A stretch of 46,170 nt of DNA from a virus. The stretch is taken from the IMG/VR virus record IMGVR_UViG_3300037847_006658, positions 1 through 46,170 of that record; one strand, given 5' to 3'. The position numbers were made by a program, and so were the translations under genes. The notes below the pieces were generated by a model. The model made no database searches and was not told the origin of the DNA. It was given only the letters and a program-made list of their open reading frames with translations. Below, piece by piece: positions 15,481-24,641 of the stretch (position 1 is its first letter; each line of letters opens with the position of its first letter).

Positions 15481-17778
15481 ATGTTAGATACCAATAAACT
15501 TTTACCAGGAAGCACAGATAAAGGTGGCACTATTGTTGCCAAGTTCTCTCAAATTAAGTTTGAGACACCTCGTGGTGGCGCTTTAGCATTACAGTCTTCG
15601 CAAGCAATTACTAAGACTAGTGTTGAACCTGAAGTAAAATTAATCAAAGAGAAGGTTACTACTCTTGCTCAAGTATTTAAAAAGAGACTTGATGTAACAA
15701 AAACTCTTAATAAAAAAGAGAAAATTGAAAAAGAAAACGAAAAAAGAAAAAAGGCAGAGGTTGATTTAGAAAAATCTACTAAGAAAGAGACAAAAGGTGA
15801 GAGTGTAAATCTTCCTGGACAAAGTTTACTTGACAAGATTATAAGATTTTTAGGATTTACTGCACTTGGATTTTTAGTTGATAAGTTTGGAAAGTATGCT
15901 ACTTCTATTCAAGGAGCTCTTCCAGTTATTGAAACAGTCATTAATGGCATTGCAGGATTCGTAACATCTATAGGTAATGCTGCGATAACATTTGTAGAAA
16001 GAGGATACGCTGCATATGATGCTGTTCAAAATGCAGTAAAGAGTATTGGTGGAGATGATGCAGAAGCGAAGTTCACTGAGTTTTCTGGACTCTTAAATAA
16101 GGTTCTTAACGGTGCTATCATAGCAGCGACAATTGCACTGAGCACTCGTCCTCGCACTCGCGTTGGTGGTGGAGTTCGTGCTCCACAAACCCGTATTCGT
16201 GGAGTTGATGAAGCATTCTCAGCAGGACGCCCTAGAAGAATGCAACCTAGTGGTACAACTTCCCGTGGTGCAGCACAAAGATACCTTCAGAGGTACGGTC
16301 AAAGAGCTGCTACCAGAAGATTTGGTGCAGAAGCCGTTAAATCGATTGGTCCGAGGGCAGCAGCTAGAGTAATCAAACCATTTGTGTCTAGATTGCCCAT
16401 CATCGGCGGACTTATTGAGTTTGCAATTTCATGGGCGACAGGAGATCCTGTCGGTAAAGCAGCATTTAGGGGTATCGGTGCTACTCTTGTGGGTGGTATT
16501 GGCACAGTAGTTGGCGGTCCTATTGGTGCTATCCTTGGTGGTATGGTAGGTGGTGAGATTGGAGCACTTCTTTATGATGCATTCTTCACAGGAAAACAAA
16601 CTCCTGCCGAACCTGAAATTGCTACCAAACAAAGTGGTGGACAAGTTACTAGAGGCGGAAAAGATGTAACCAGAGTAACTAGAGGGTTTAGAAGAGAAAC
16701 AGGTGCCAGAGGAGATTTACGACAAAAAGTGGTGCCCACCAGAAGGGTTTCTATCTTCAAGTCTAAAAATATCGTATCTGAAGATATCAATGTTGAAGAA
16801 TTTTATGGACTTAAAGGCTATAAAAACATTATTGATAGTGCAGATGTCATTAGTGGCAACGATGACAATACAAATAAATTCTTTAGTGGATTGTTCAGCA
16901 ATATCATTGGAATGTTAATCGGACAACCCCCTCAAGGTGGACTTGCCAATGATGCTGCAATGGCACTTGCTTCAGATATGGAGAAAAACCTTAATATCCC
17001 AGGCAAACCAATATACAAATATCTGAAAAAGAAACTTCTCTTTGCTTTAGAAAAAACTCAGAATATAATCAATCAAAATATTATCAAGAATTCAAAGATA
17101 ACGGAGACGAAGTTACAAGAATATTTCAAAGATGCCTATGAGCGAGCACAACCTAGAACATTTGCACCCAGAACTGGTGCAGCATCAGGTGTTCAATTAG
17201 ATCCTGGACAACCTGGAGTTGATTTCACCCCTGCTGGTGGTGACAATAAAGCAGTCTTCCCTGGAGAGGTTGTTGAAATTGGACACCAGTATAATCCAAA
17301 TGGAATGGGTGGAGATGGTAGAAAAGGAGCTGGGTATGGTAATTTTGTTGTGATTAGAAGTGAAGATCCCAAGAAACCAGGAACTTTCTTCGATGGACTG
17401 TATGCACACTTCCCTGATGGAGAGATTAAAGTTAAAGTAGGTGACATGGTAACTGCAGGACAAATTCTTGGAAGAATGGCAACTGCAGCAGAATTTGCAG
17501 ATCCTATGATAAGAAAAAGAGTTGGTAGTGGGACTGGTGCCCATACAAGTCTTGATTTCCTTCTCCCAGGTAGCAATGAAAAATATCCAGATTACATCAA
17601 GAACTTAGTTCCTCTGGTTGATCCGACGTTTTCAAATCAAGGCAATCAATCATTCTTGCCTGTGAATATGCGTCCCTCTACTGACTTACAACAAGGCACA
17701 ACGTATACTAATGCATATGGAATGCAAATTATTGAGAGGAATACAATCCTCTATCAAAAGGAAGTCGTTCTCACTTAG
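15481..17778 (+). CDS. Tape-measure-like structural protein with degenerate M23 (LytM) domain
   Basis: A 765-residue protein that starts 1 nt after its paralogue. It has a Lys/Glu coiled coil (about residues 45-105), IIRFLGFTALGFLVDKFGKYA (about 120-140), a glycine-zipper hydrophobic stretch (GIGATLVGGIGTVVGGPIGA, about 330-350), and a C-terminal LytM/M23-like domain (about 575-730: GVDFTPAGG, GYGNFVVI, YAHF, VKVGDMVTAGQILG, GSGTGAHTSLDF). Of the zinc ligands, the first His is Gln577 (QPGVD581) and the HxH second His is Ser690 (H688-T-S), so hydrolase activity is doubtful. It is probably part of the tail tip or tape measure. Confidence 0.65.
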   Translation: MLDTNKLLPGSTDKGGTIVAKFSQIKFETPRGGALALQSSQAITKTSVEPEVKLIKEKVTTLAQVFKKRLDVTKTLNKKEKIEKENEKRKKAEVDLEKSTKKETKGESVNLPGQSLLDKIIRFLGFTALGFLVDKFGKYATSIQGALPVIETVINGIAGFVTSIGNAAITFVERGYAAYDAVQNAVKSIGGDDAEAKFTEFSGLLNKVLNGAIIAATIALSTRPRTRVGGGVRAPQTRIRGVDEAFSAGRPRRMQPSGTTSRGAAQRYLQRYGQRAATRRFGAEAVKSIGPRAAARVIKPFVSRLPIIGGLIEFAISWATGDPVGKAAFRGIGATLVGGIGTVVGGPIGAILGGMVGGEIGALLYDAFFTGKQTPAEPEIATKQSGGQVTRGGKDVTRVTRGFRRETGARGDLRQKVVPTRRVSIFKSKNIVSEDINVEEFYGLKGYKNIIDSADVISGNDDNTNKFFSGLFSNIIGMLIGQPPQGGLANDAAMALASDMEKNLNIPGKPIYKYLKKKLLFALEKTQNIINQNIIKNSKITETKLQEYFKDAYERAQPRTFAPRTGAASGVQLDPGQPGVDFTPAGGDNKAVFPGEVVEIGHQYNPNGMGGDGRKGAGYGNFVVIRSEDPKKPGTFFDGLYAHFPDGEIKVKVGDMVTAGQILGRMATAAEFADPMIRKRVGSGTGAHTSLDFLLPGSNEKYPDYIKNLVPLVDPTFSNQGNQSFLPVNMRPSTDLQQGTTYTNAYGMQIIERNTILYQKEVVLT

Positions 17779-17798
17779 TTAAATAGTTAAAAAAATAA

Positions 17799-19154
17799 AT
17801 GTCCAACGAATCCCTAACATATAATCAATTTGAAATTGTTTCCAACGAGAACGACACATCTGTGGATGTTCGTGCTGGAGCTCCTTTGTTAGAGTATAGA
17901 GAGAGTGTCTTCTCTCATTATGTTATGGTGTCTGCTGCTATCGTAGATACGGGTAGAACTATTGTCACAGACGGTAGAGGAGTTGGTATCTTGGAAGCAA
18001 TCAAGATGCAAGGTGGTGAGAAAGTATATTTGTCACTGACTGATGCAAAGGGTAATAAAATTAGATTGGATGATGAGGATAGTCTTAGATTAGTTAAGGT
18101 TGATAATATTAACGAAACGTTCAAAAGCACATCATTTACGATTACATGCTTCTCTCCCGAAGCAATAACCGACTTAGATGTGGATAACTATTGCTATGAT
18201 TTGTACACTGGTAGAACATCAGACATTATTAGAGATGTAGTTGAAAAGCATTTGAAATCTGAAAAAGAGTTTTATGCCATTGATTTGTCTAGAAATAATG
18301 TTTCTGTACGTGGATATGGTGTTCCTGCATCAGAGTATGCTACAGAACTTCAGATGTTAAGTGTTCCCAATGAGACAACAAATCAAAGTGGTGAGAGAAA
18401 CACCATGGCAGGATACTTATTCTGGCAAACTTCAGAGGGATTTCACTTTAAGTCTTTAGATACCATATTCAAAACAACAGGTAGTTACTTAGGATTTAGA
18501 GACAGTAACAATCAGCGTGTCAAAAACTTTATTGAGATGTTCAGAGGTGATGATTATCTACCACCTGGATTTGACGATAAGATTGTTCATTCAACATTCA
18601 ATCGTTCTATTGATTTAATTTCACAATTTAAGTCTGGTGCGTATGGTTCTAAACTAGAAACTATGGACTTGGTTGAACAAACTTGGAATGATACTAATGA
18701 GTCTGTTGTTGACTCTGAAGGTAATAGAATTTTAGCAGGTAAAAATTTACCTAATATTGGAGAGTATACTGGAACTGTAACGAGAAAGATTCCTCAAACC
18801 AAAGCGAAAGGACAAACTGTCATCAGTGGTGATAGTTTGCAGACACAGGTTGAAAAAACTACAGAGCAGAAGTATGATGTTGATGAGATAACTCAACAAG
18901 CGATACAAAACTATCGACAGAAGATGAATTTTTCTCTTCAAATCATCATTCCTGGAGACTTTAGTCTACATGCTGGTGATGTGATATATTGCGAATTTAG
19001 AGAGTTATCTGACTCTAAAACAACTTTATCAAGTAGGGACAGAAATAGTGGGCTATATATGATAGCAGATCTCTGTCACTTTGGTAATAAATCAAAAACC
19101 TATACTGGATTACATCTAGTTAGAGATTCATACGGAGCCAAAACCAATGGATAG
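17799..19154 (+). CDS. gp27-like baseplate hub protein
   Basis: A 451-residue protein. YRESVFSHYVMVSAAIVDTG near the start, the middle YDLYTGRTSDIIRDVVEKHL and AGYLFWQTSEGFHFKSLD, and the C-terminal IIIPGDFSLHAGDVIYCEF are typical of gpD/gp27-type hub proteins whose tube-like domains adapt the threefold spike to the sixfold tube. It lies just before the gp5-like gene, as hub partners often do. It overlaps the CP12-like gene by 8 nt. Confidence 0.7.
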   Translation: MSNESLTYNQFEIVSNENDTSVDVRAGAPLLEYRESVFSHYVMVSAAIVDTGRTIVTDGRGVGILEAIKMQGGEKVYLSLTDAKGNKIRLDDEDSLRLVKVDNINETFKSTSFTITCFSPEAITDLDVDNYCYDLYTGRTSDIIRDVVEKHLKSEKEFYAIDLSRNNVSVRGYGVPASEYATELQMLSVPNETTNQSGERNTMAGYLFWQTSEGFHFKSLDTIFKTTGSYLGFRDSNNQRVKNFIEMFRGDDYLPPGFDDKIVHSTFNRSIDLISQFKSGAYGSKLETMDLVEQTWNDTNESVVDSEGNRILAGKNLPNIGEYTGTVTRKIPQTKAKGQTVISGDSLQTQVEKTTEQKYDVDEITQQAIQNYRQKMNFSLQIIIPGDFSLHAGDVIYCEFRELSDSKTTLSSRDRNSGLYMIADLCHFGNKSKTYTGLHLVRDSYGAKTNG

Positions 19155-19374
19155 TATCGAACAACACATCGAGAAGGATAAGGAAATCCTTCAAGATCCA
19201 ACCGTCTCCCCTCAACAACGTCGTCACATCGAAGGCGAATTGCATGAGTTGGAGGAATATGCTGAGCATCACAAGAAAGAAATTGAAGCAGGCGATCATC
19301 ACGATCCAACATACCTAGAACTCTTTTGCGATCAGAACCCATCCGAACCAGAGTGTCTTATTTACGACGACTGA
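19147..19374 (+). CDS. CP12-like Calvin-cycle regulator
   Basis: A 75-residue hydrophilic protein whose C-terminus LELFCDQNPSEPECLIYDD (residues 57-75) matches the CP12 signature: C61 and C70 separated by eight residues, NP between them, and the terminal YDD that inserts into GAPDH. The helix ELHELEEYAEHHKK (31-44) sits where CP12 has its WDxVEEL helix, without the Trp. The N-terminal Cys pair of many CP12s is absent. CP12 clamps GAPDH and phosphoribulokinase, switching off carbon fixation. It overlaps the hub gene by 8 nt and lies 4 nt before the gp5-like gene. Confidence 0.85.
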   Translation: MDSIEQHIEKDKEILQDPTVSPQQRRHIEGELHELEEYAEHHKKEIEAGDHHDPTYLELFCDQNPSEPECLIYDD

Positions 19375-19378
19375 ATAA

Positions 19379-22351
19379 ATGCCAACAAGGATAGAACAAA
19401 TACCTTATCAAGCAATATATGGGCAGATTGTTAGCAGCTTTCGTGATGAAACTGTTAACAAGACAAAGTATAGTGCGCCTCGTAACAATCCTGAATTAGT
19501 ATCTGAAAGATACAAAGTAAGAATCTTCGGGAAAACCCGTCCCGAAACGCCTGCGGCAGAACTGCCCATGGCGCAGATTCGTAGTGTCAGCAATCCCGTT
19601 GGTTCTGCTTCTCTTGGATTTGAACCTATCCTTTCTCCCAATTCTTTTGTTGAATTAGAGCAAGATTCTGGTGGTAATTGGTGGATTGTCAGAACTCTTG
19701 CAACAGTTCCAACTGGTTTACCACTAGTAGCGCCAGAGGGAAGTCCCTCTAGTGGCAACTTGCCTGGTGCAATCGTTCCCACAAGACAAATCAAGCCTGG
19801 TAATTCAGGACTCGCAGGTGAACGTCCTACTACACCAGAACCAAACGCAGAGGATGAAAAGCAGGATAGAGATAACAAGGAAGAAAATCTCTTAACTGCA
19901 TGTAAAAAAATAAACACTGATGCAATTAATTCAGAGATTACAAACTTAATCAAAGACTTAGAAAGTTTAAAAACTGAATTAACAGGTGAAGATAGTTTTC
20001 TGCAGACATCTCAAAATTTCTTTAACGACGCTCAAACAGAAGTTAGTGAATTAGTCGCTAAGGCTTCTAAAAAGATTGCTCGTTGGGTTTCTTGGTTGGT
20101 TCAAGAAATAAGAAGATTTGTAATGAGAAAAGTAAACGGAGCAATCTTTACTCTATCTGGAAACGCACCGTTATCTACAAGATTTCTTGTTAATGAAGCC
20201 ACTAAGAAAACACTTAGTCTAATTTCATGTCTCTTCATTAGAATTCTAAAAAACCTAGAGGATCTGCTTTTTAACGCTCTTTCAGACATTGTTAATAAAC
20301 TAGTTAACACTGCTCAGTGTTTGCTTGAAAGTTTTATTGCACAGTTTATTGGAGATATTTTTGGACAAATTACTGCATTAATTAATGGTATTCTTGGAAA
20401 TGTTTCCTCACTGCTTGGAAACGTTATTAGTTTTACTACAGAGATTATTGATTTTGCAATATCAATCTTAGATTTCCTTGAATGTAAACCAGAAAATATT
20501 TGCCCACAAACTGAAAAATGGAATCCACTTGAAGGTGGACAGAGAGAAAAAGTAAACTTAGATTTTAGAGGTATTTTCAGTTCTGCAAGAGGAATCGTTG
20601 AAGACTTTGAAGGACTAGCAGGCGTACCTGATGATATCGACAACTTCATCGAGAATTATAATTTCGGTTTTAATTCTAATGGAGTCATTCAAGACTTAAT
20701 CAATGGATGTAATCAATTCACTGGACCTGAAGCATGTGGACCTCCAAATGTTGTTTTCTGGGGAGGAACTGGCAATGGTGCAACAGGTAATGCTGTTGTA
20801 AATGGACTTGGAGATTTGATTGGTGTCGATTTACTTTCGATGGGCAACTTTAGTGAGGCACCATTCATCTCCATTGAAGATAATTGTGGAAATGGAAGAG
20901 GTGCAATAGGTATACCTGTATTGGGCGAATATGTAACTGGTGATGATGGTAGTGATACTGGCACTGGTGATGATAGTGTTGGAGTTCGTCCAATTCATGT
21001 TCCTGCTGGACAAGATCCTGATTATAGTGTACCAGGAACAGTTATTCCTCCATTCGGAAAAGCACCTCCTGGTGTAGGAACAACCATAGGAGTTGTTGAT
21101 GTTTACTTCCCAGATTCAGGATATGGATATCTTCCCACGCCTGATGGTTCTAGAGGTGGCAGTGGCAGAACTTTCGCTGGTAGATGTGATACTATTGTTC
21201 AAAGAGCAAATGGCGATTATGACTCCGTTTATACTGAGGGAAATGTAATACGTCTATATTATGGAGATAGTATTGAGTTACCTGCATCTGGAAGAGTTAC
21301 TATCGATTGTGATTTTACTATCGATATGTTGCCTGGAGCAGAAGAGATTGGTGAAAAGTATTGTTTCAAGGATATGACATTCTTTGATACCTCTCAAATC
21401 AAAGTGGGAGGACCTGTGATTAAGAGTATGATTGGATTTGATGACACTAGAGGTGCAGATCCAGCAACAACACCGCCACTTAGTATTGAATGGGCAAACT
21501 ATATCAAAGCACTAGAGGTAGCAGAGGAAACTCAACCATATTATGAGGCAAGAAGAAGAGAAGTAGAAGCTGGACTTGTTCCACCATATGGTTCAGGACG
21601 CCCAGATCAGTTCGGTTATATGAATGATTATCCCTATGCAAGGGAGTTGGGATTCAACGATACTGACATTAGATTCTATCTTGAGGGATTCTATACTAAA
21701 CTTACTAATAAGAAGTTAGGACCTCTGATGAAATTTAAATTGGACGATCCTAACTTCGGTCCTATTCCATCATTCTTTACTGTGACTGGAAGGGCTAATA
21801 TGTTTGACTGTGAGAGTGATTATCCCAGAGCTCTTGCTGATGGATACAATGATATTGATATTCGTTATTTCTTAGAGAATGTATGGAGAGGAGAAGTTGA
21901 TGATTGTATGCAGAGAAAGTTGAATGATAGTTCCTGGGGAAGAGCACCAGAATATTATGTCACTTTGACAGCACCTGGATGTCCTCCTACCGATGCACCA
22001 CAAGATGATTCTTATAATGTTGCTCCAGTCATTGGAGACGTTGTGATTGAAGATCCTGGATTTGGATATAGTGATGGTGACACTGTTACTGTGTTAAATT
22101 GTGCAGGAGAAGATGACGAATCTACGATAGTTGAAATTGATGTTGATAATGCAGGAAGAATCATCAAGGCAAGAGTCGTTCAGACTGGAAGTAGTTACGC
22201 ATGTATTCCCGTAATCAGAATAAATACCAATACTGGAAACAATGGTGTATTGAAAGCTATCATGAGATTTGAGCAAGAAGTCGCTGGTGGTGACTTTGAT
22301 ATTGGAGATGGTGAGGTTCTGAGTGTAATCGATTGTGTAGGTAAGATTTAA
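19379..22351 (+). CDS. 5: gp5-like baseplate hub/spike base protein
   Basis: A 990-residue protein. The N-terminus (about residues 1-110: IYGQIVSSFRDETVNKTKYS, SERYKVRIFG, PNSFVELEQDSGGNWWIVRT) looks like the OB-fold of T4 gp5. A helical hydrophobic stretch follows (about 300-370), then Gly-rich beta segments and two similar DxDIRFYLE / DIDIRYFLE repeats (about 755-845). I see no T4 lysozyme domain. The stop overlaps the next gene (TAATG). The gp5 name rests on the N-terminal fold and position; the large middle is unassigned. Confidence 0.7.
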   Translation: MPTRIEQIPYQAIYGQIVSSFRDETVNKTKYSAPRNNPELVSERYKVRIFGKTRPETPAAELPMAQIRSVSNPVGSASLGFEPILSPNSFVELEQDSGGNWWIVRTLATVPTGLPLVAPEGSPSSGNLPGAIVPTRQIKPGNSGLAGERPTTPEPNAEDEKQDRDNKEENLLTACKKINTDAINSEITNLIKDLESLKTELTGEDSFLQTSQNFFNDAQTEVSELVAKASKKIARWVSWLVQEIRRFVMRKVNGAIFTLSGNAPLSTRFLVNEATKKTLSLISCLFIRILKNLEDLLFNALSDIVNKLVNTAQCLLESFIAQFIGDIFGQITALINGILGNVSSLLGNVISFTTEIIDFAISILDFLECKPENICPQTEKWNPLEGGQREKVNLDFRGIFSSARGIVEDFEGLAGVPDDIDNFIENYNFGFNSNGVIQDLINGCNQFTGPEACGPPNVVFWGGTGNGATGNAVVNGLGDLIGVDLLSMGNFSEAPFISIEDNCGNGRGAIGIPVLGEYVTGDDGSDTGTGDDSVGVRPIHVPAGQDPDYSVPGTVIPPFGKAPPGVGTTIGVVDVYFPDSGYGYLPTPDGSRGGSGRTFAGRCDTIVQRANGDYDSVYTEGNVIRLYYGDSIELPASGRVTIDCDFTIDMLPGAEEIGEKYCFKDMTFFDTSQIKVGGPVIKSMIGFDDTRGADPATTPPLSIEWANYIKALEVAEETQPYYEARRREVEAGLVPPYGSGRPDQFGYMNDYPYARELGFNDTDIRFYLEGFYTKLTNKKLGPLMKFKLDDPNFGPIPSFFTVTGRANMFDCESDYPRALADGYNDIDIRYFLENVWRGEVDDCMQRKLNDSSWGRAPEYYVTLTAPGCPPTDAPQDDSYNVAPVIGDVVIEDPGFGYSDGDTVTVLNCAGEDDESTIVEIDVDNAGRIIKARVVQTGSSYACIPVIRINTNTGNNGVLKAIMRFEQEVAGGDFDIGDGEVLSVIDCVGKI

Positions 22352-22968
22352 TGTCAGAGCAATCAGTTCAGAATTATCGCCCACTAGGCACTAACGAAGG
22401 CATCATTGAATTTGGTGATGTGATGAGCAATAATGCCAAAATGGCAGTTATGATTCGTCGTATTTTTCCATCAAAGTTTAGAAAGAGTCAATATATTGGA
22501 CTCCAGATGAGTGGTAAACTTGATGGAGGCATCATTAATAGTGCTCCATCGGTTTATACCATTCTTTGTGGAGAAAAACCAGTCAATGATACTGCTATGT
22601 TCTGCAGAGCAGAGAATGGTGACATCATTCTTTCTGCTCCAAATGGTAGAATTAGAATGATGGCAGAGGATATTGACATCATTGCTAGCGGAAATGGAAT
22701 TGATACTGGATTCGTAAATTTAAGAGCAAATTCTGCCATTGATGGAGAAGCACCCACAATTCAACTTCAAGCACAAGATGCATTATCTCTTGGTTCGGAA
22801 AGAGATATAAACATGAATTGTCCTGGGATAACAAAAGTCTCTACTGGAGACTATCAATTAGTGGAATCACCTGATGTATCCCCCGTCACATCACCGCTTG
22901 GAAGTGGTAGTCTTACCTTGCCTGCTCAGATAGAAGGACTGGCAAAATTGATACGGAGTTTAGGATAA
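22351..22968 (+). CDS. Beta-helical spike-like protein (gp5 C-terminal type)
   Basis: A 205-residue protein. Short repeats such as GDIILSAPNGRIRMMAEDID and APTIQLQAQDALSLGSERDI resemble the octapeptide-type triple-stranded beta-helix of phage spikes. Following a gp5-like gene that lacks this part, it may be the detached spike shaft. It overlaps the gp5-like gene by one base and precedes another structural gene by 1 nt. Confidence 0.6.
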   Translation: MSEQSVQNYRPLGTNEGIIEFGDVMSNNAKMAVMIRRIFPSKFRKSQYIGLQMSGKLDGGIINSAPSVYTILCGEKPVNDTAMFCRAENGDIILSAPNGRIRMMAEDIDIIASGNGIDTGFVNLRANSAIDGEAPTIQLQAQDALSLGSERDINMNCPGITKVSTGDYQLVESPDVSPVTSPLGSGSLTLPAQIEGLAKLIRSLG

Positions 22969-22969
22969 T

Positions 22970-23962
22970 ATGGAAGTAACAGACGTTCATGTAGGAAAAC
23001 AACTTGTTTGTAGTTTCTCTCCAGTAGGAGTAAGCATCAATCCTCCATTGGCATATGGATTCGGTCCGACTGCTGTGCCTGGAACTGGACATTTTAATGG
23101 TGGTGTGCTTATAGGAGATCCGTTAAACTTTCCCATTCCAAACATACCTAGTGCGACTCTGATGGTGGGTAGGGCGAATGCTATCCAAAATCCACTTGCA
23201 GCGATATCACCAAGTCTTTTCAAAGTATCAAATTTAGCATCTCCAGTTCCGCCAACACCAATTGATGTGATGCTTGGCGATCCTGGCAAGGGAATAGTTG
23301 GTATTACTATCAACTCATTGATGATTAATATTGTCAATAAAAGTGTAATTAATATTGCGACTCCCCTTTTAAATGTAGTGGCATTGAAAAATCATGCTGG
23401 TGTTCAAGTTGATGCTGGAGCAGTTGTAGAGGCAGGTGCTCAGGCGGAGGCAGGTGCTGAGGCAAGAGCAGGTGCTAAAGTTACCATGGGTCCTCAAGTA
23501 ATCAATGGTTTCTTAATCGTTGATAAAACTGTCACTGCGACAAAATACTTTGGCGATATTAGTTTATGTACTGGTAAGAAAAACTTTGATATTAAACACC
23601 CCACCAAGGAGGGACATAGACTTAGATACGTTTGTGCTGAAGCTCCAACTGCTGACGTGTATGTCAGAGGTACGTTAGAAAACTCAAGTGTAATTGAATT
23701 GCCTGACTATTGGAGAGGATTGGTAGATCCTGAATCAATCACTGTAAGTCTGACTCCAGTTGGATATCATCAGGAATTGTTTGTAGAGAGTATTCAATGG
23801 GGAAGTAGAGTCATTGTCAAGAATAATGCTGGAGGTTCAATCAAGTGTCACTATACAGTTCATGCTGAGAGAGCAGATTGTGAAAAGAATATTCCTGAGT
23901 ATGAGGGCTTGACAATTGAAGATTATCCAGGAGATAATAGTGAATGTAATATCAATGTATAA
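22970..23962 (+). CDS. Baseplate/spike-associated structural protein
   Basis: A 330-residue protein. The N-terminal half is Pro/Gly-rich with PAAR-like turns (GFGPTAVPGTGHFNGGVLIG, SATLMVGRAN), followed by an Ala/Gly repeat (AGAVVEAGAQAEAGAEARAG, about 144-163), a K-x-F-D-I-K-H-P-T segment, and a C-terminal module VIELPDYWRGLVDPESITVS... with HYTVHAER. The C-terminal module recurs alone in the gene at 26096. It may tip the spike or link to fibres. A single base precedes its start; the stop overlaps the oxygenase gene. Confidence 0.6.
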   Translation: MEVTDVHVGKQLVCSFSPVGVSINPPLAYGFGPTAVPGTGHFNGGVLIGDPLNFPIPNIPSATLMVGRANAIQNPLAAISPSLFKVSNLASPVPPTPIDVMLGDPGKGIVGITINSLMINIVNKSVINIATPLLNVVALKNHAGVQVDAGAVVEAGAQAEAGAEARAGAKVTMGPQVINGFLIVDKTVTATKYFGDISLCTGKKNFDIKHPTKEGHRLRYVCAEAPTADVYVRGTLENSSVIELPDYWRGLVDPESITVSLTPVGYHQELFVESIQWGSRVIVKNNAGGSIKCHYTVHAERADCEKNIPEYEGLTIEDYPGDNSECNINV

Positions 23963-24636
23963 TGAAAGTTCATGAAGTCTTTCCCACAGTAGTGGTACAA
24001 GATACTATTGATAATCATTATGAGTTTAAGACACAATATTTTGAAGAATTAAAATCTCAATGGTTTAATGGATATGAAAATGAAACTCCAGAAAATTCAG
24101 GTAGAGCGTCTTTACAGTTAAATAATAATTATCACAGTCTCTTTAAATCTATTGCTAAATCAACAAAAAAATATCTTGAACTTTTCGAGGTTCAACATGA
24201 CAAACTAGATATTGCTATCGTAAAAGCATGGGTGGGATATCATAATAAAGATATCCCACAATTAACTCCCCATATTCATAATTGTTCAGATATTTCTTTT
24301 GTATACTATCTTTCATCTGACGAATCTTCTGATAAATTTTGTGTTCATAACACAAATAATCTAAATGAAGTTAGTGGATGTATGTTTGAAACTGGAAATG
24401 AATTTAACCTTATTTCAAGGTTTAATAAGTATAATTGTCCTCAATATACTATTACTCCACATGAGGGGACGGTAGTAATCTTTCCAAGTGAATTAAAACA
24501 TTCAACTTTAAAGAGGGATAATTTGGGTGATAGATATGTTATTGCAGGAGATATTAAATTATCTCTGAAACCAGAGTACAATCATTACCATCAAAATATG
24601 CCAAGTCCAGATGTGTGGCTCACTATTAAGGATTAA
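23962..24636 (+). CDS. Putative 2OG-Fe(II) oxygenase
   Basis: A 224-residue protein. LTPHIHNCSDISFVYYLSSD (H104/H106), GTVVIFPSELKHSTLKRD (H180) and RYVIAGDIKL (R191) fit the HxH/D...H...R pattern of a double-stranded beta-helix 2-oxoglutarate/Fe(II) oxygenase. It is coupled to the structural gene upstream by a TAATG overlap, so it is expressed with late tail genes. The target is unknown; a virion protein is possible. Confidence 0.65.
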   Translation: MKVHEVFPTVVVQDTIDNHYEFKTQYFEELKSQWFNGYENETPENSGRASLQLNNNYHSLFKSIAKSTKKYLELFEVQHDKLDIAIVKAWVGYHNKDIPQLTPHIHNCSDISFVYYLSSDESSDKFCVHNTNNLNEVSGCMFETGNEFNLISRFNKYNCPQYTITPHEGTVVIFPSELKHSTLKRDNLGDRYVIAGDIKLSLKPEYNHYHQNMPSPDVWLTIKD

Positions 24637-24641
24637 GATAA

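Noticed and set aside
17193-17576. 127-residue minus-strand ORF
   Set aside because: Opposite the M23-like domain of the tape-measure-like protein; no independent support.
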